Positions 5,179 through 6,550 of a stretch of DNA of 6,550 nucleotides are shown here, one piece after another (the stretch's first letter is position 1; the number at the start of each line of letters is the position of its first letter). The position numbers were made by a program, and so were the translations under genes. The stretch covers positions 3,051 through 9,600 of the forward strand of contig JAUNUZ010000059.1 of assembly GCA_030537915.1 (NCBI GenBank), in the 5' to 3' direction. Below the pieces are notes generated by a model. The model was not told the DNA's origin and made no database searches. It was given only the letters and a program-made list of their open reading frames with translations. The stretch is from Micrococcales bacterium (GTDB lineage: Bacteria; Actinomycetota; Actinomycetes; Actinomycetales; Dermatophilaceae).

Positions 5179-6550
5179 GTGACTGCGAGCTATGCGGGTC
5201 CACCCGTCGTCATCCAAGGCGGCATGGGTGTTGCCGTCTCGTCCTGGTGGATGGCCGCCGAGGTAGCCAAGGCCGGTCACCTGGGGGTCGTCTCGGGCAC
5301 TGCGCTCGACGCGGTGCTGGCCCGTCACCTTCAGGACGGCGACGTCGGCGGACACGCCCGCCGGGCGCTTGCCCACTTCCCGTGCCAGGGGATGGCCGGG
5401 CGTGTGCTCGACCGCTACCTGCGCGAAGGGGGCCGTCAGGGGGTGCCCTATCGGCCCAACCCGACGCTGACCATCGAGCCGAGCCGCGCTGCCGTCGAGC
5501 TGTGCGTGTTAGGCAACTTCGTCGAAGTGTGGCTCGCCAAGGAGGGCCACGACGGGCCGATCGGCGTCAACTTCTTGGAGAAGATCCAGATGGGCACGCC
5601 GACCGCGACGTTGGGGGCAATGCTCGCCGGCGTCGACTATGTGCTCATGGGGGCCGGCATCCCGCGCGAGATGCCCAGGCTGCTCACCAATTTCGCAGCC
5701 GGACGCGCTGGCGCCGTGACCATCGACGTCGCCGGCGGCACGCGTCAGTACACCTCTCCCACCGATCCCGTCGATGTCATGGGCGATGCGCTGCCACCGA
5801 TGACGCGCCCCAAGTTCGTCGCTATCGTCTCCCTGCACTCGTTGGCCACCTATCTCTATCGCGACGAGGAGATTCGCCCCGACGGCTTTGTCGTCGAGGG
5901 GCCCCCGGCCGGCGGCCACAGCGCTCCGCCGCGAGGCAAGATGCAGCTCGACGAGGACGGCGAGCCGCTCTACGGCCCCCGTGATATGCCCGACCTGGCC
6001 AAGATTGCCGCGTTGGGTCTGCCCTTTTGGCTGGCTGGGGCCTACAGCTCACCGGACAAGGTCGCCCAGGCTCTCGCCCAAGGCGCTACCGGGGTCCAGT
6101 GCGGCACGCTCTTCGCGTTGTCGAGCGACTCGGGGCTGGCTCCGGCCGTGCGCGAACAGCTCATGAGCCGACTGGCCCAAGGCACCCTGACTGTACGCAA
6201 CGACCCGCGCGCCTCCCCGACGGGCTTCCCCTTCAAGGTGGCCAGGCTGCCAGGAACGATGTCACAGCCCGAGGTCTACGAGGCGCGGCCGCGGCTGTGC
6301 GACCTGTCCTACCTTCGTACGCCCTACGAGCGGGCCAACGGCACGCTGGGGTACCGATGCGCCTCCGAGCCGGAGGATGCCTACGTCCGGAAGGGCGGCT
6401 CCATCGAGGACACGGTGGGGCGCAAGTGCCTGTGCAATGGACTCATGGCCAACATCGGTATCGGTCAGGAGCGCAAGGATGGTTACGTGGAGTTGCCCGC
6501 GGTGACGCTGGGGCAGGACCTCGAGGGGCCGCTGGAACTGCTGCGGATCT
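5179..6550 (+). CDS. Nitronate monooxygenase / 2-nitropropane dioxygenase family FMN protein, 3' end outside window
   Basis: FMN-dependent TIM-barrel oxidoreductase of the COG2070 group, which includes nitronate monooxygenases (alkyl nitronates to carbonyls plus nitrite) and the PfaD/FabK enoyl reductases. The true substrate is not evident. The frame stays open from GTG 5179 to the right edge (457 residues). Visible motifs: VIQGGMGVAVSSWWMA at the N terminus (QGGMG 13-17), GVNFLEKIQMG (129-139), GVDYVLMGAGIP (151-162), EGPPAGGH (240-247) whose His247 is in the catalytic-His position of class I enzymes, and the flavin phosphate loop GATGVQCGTLFA (302-313). After the barrel comes a C-terminal segment with GFPFKVARLPGTMS (349-362) and four cysteines (374, 394, 417, 419). 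This longer form is more PfaD-like in size than the roughly 330-380-aa classical enzymes. No signal peptide is seen. Codon 111 is the rare TTA (5509-5511). Transcribed divergently from whiB1; the family call is firm, the function open. Confidence 0.87.
   Translation, partial: MTASYAGPPVVIQGGMGVAVSSWWMAAEVAKAGHLGVVSGTALDAVLARHLQDGDVGGHARRALAHFPCQGMAGRVLDRYLREGGRQGVPYRPNPTLTIEPSRAAVELCVLGNFVEVWLAKEGHDGPIGVNFLEKIQMGTPTATLGAMLAGVDYVLMGAGIPREMPRLLTNFAAGRAGAVTIDVAGGTRQYTSPTDPVDVMGDALPPMTRPKFVAIVSLHSLATYLYRDEEIRPDGFVVEGPPAGGHSAPPRGKMQLDEDGEPLYGPRDMPDLAKIAALGLPFWLAGAYSSPDKVAQALAQGATGVQCGTLFALSSDSGLAPAVREQLMSRLAQGTLTVRNDPRASPTGFPFKVARLPGTMSQPEVYEARPRLCDLSYLRTPYERANGTLGYRCASEPEDAYVRKGGSIEDTVGRKCLCNGLMANIGIGQERKDGYVELPAVTLGQDLEGPLELLRI

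Noticed and set aside
5247..5984. 245-codon plus-strand frame inside the nitronate monooxygenase-like gene
   Set aside because: Its product is Arg/Gly/Pro-rich without motifs. The GTG 5179 frame carries the conserved flavoprotein motifs through the same bases.
1..6550. Mobile element, prophage, CRISPR, tRNA or rRNA
   Set aside because: No transposase or integrase motifs, no terminal inverted repeats or spaced direct repeats, and no tRNA-like cloverleaf or rRNA sequence recognised. All genes look like resident chromosomal genes with uniform codon bias.

Overview
This is a 6.5 kb stretch of ordinary chromosomal sequence from a high-G+C actinobacterium. The evidence is the strong G/C bias at third codon positions, GTG starts, a WhiB-family Fe-S regulator and a PdtaS-type histidine kinase. 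The convergent pdtaS / whiB1 pair has the same arrangement as Rv3220c / Rv3219 in Mycobacterium tuberculosis. The flanking genes differ from the mycobacterial locus, so I infer a non-mycobacterial actinomycete, possibly of Micrococcales type; the order-level placement is a guess.

Layout, left to right. Bases 1-2663 (+) hold the C-terminal half of a very large NAD-dependent glutamate dehydrogenase, cut by the left edge. A 73-bp gap follows, containing a perfect 14-bp-stem hairpin. Bases 2737-4248 (+) hold a 503-aa soluble sensor histidine kinase of the PdtaS type (GAF, PAS, HisKA_2, HATPase). A 93-bp gap with a strong hairpin separates it from whiB1 (4342-4590, -), an 82-aa [4Fe-4S] regulator, and probably terminates both genes. 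Bases 4591-5178 are a 588-bp divergent promoter region with no convincing gene. It contains a perfect CRP/GlxR-type palindrome (4930-4945) and a separate 20-bp TetR-operator-like palindrome (5113-5132). Bases 5179-6550 (+) hold an FMN-dependent nitronate monooxygenase / 2-nitropropane dioxygenase family protein (457 residues visible), cut by the right edge.

How the parts relate. Glutamate dehydrogenase feeds 2-oxoglutarate and ammonium into central metabolism. PdtaS is the sensor of a two-component system whose usual partner, PdtaR (ANTAR RNA-binding output), is not in the window. WhiB1 is an essential, NO-sensitive partner of the primary sigma factor in mycobacteria, and its gene is under cAMP-CRP control there. 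The CRP-type palindrome upstream of whiB1 here fits that control. The nitronate monooxygenase-like gene probably has its own regulator, acting at the palindrome just upstream of it.

I see no mobile element, CRISPR array, tRNA or rRNA and no sign of a new multi-gene system. The observations most worth checking are regulatory: the two palindromes in the divergent region, the possibly leaderless start of pdtaS directly behind a hairpin, and a four-cysteine C-terminal tail on the nitronate monooxygenase-like protein.
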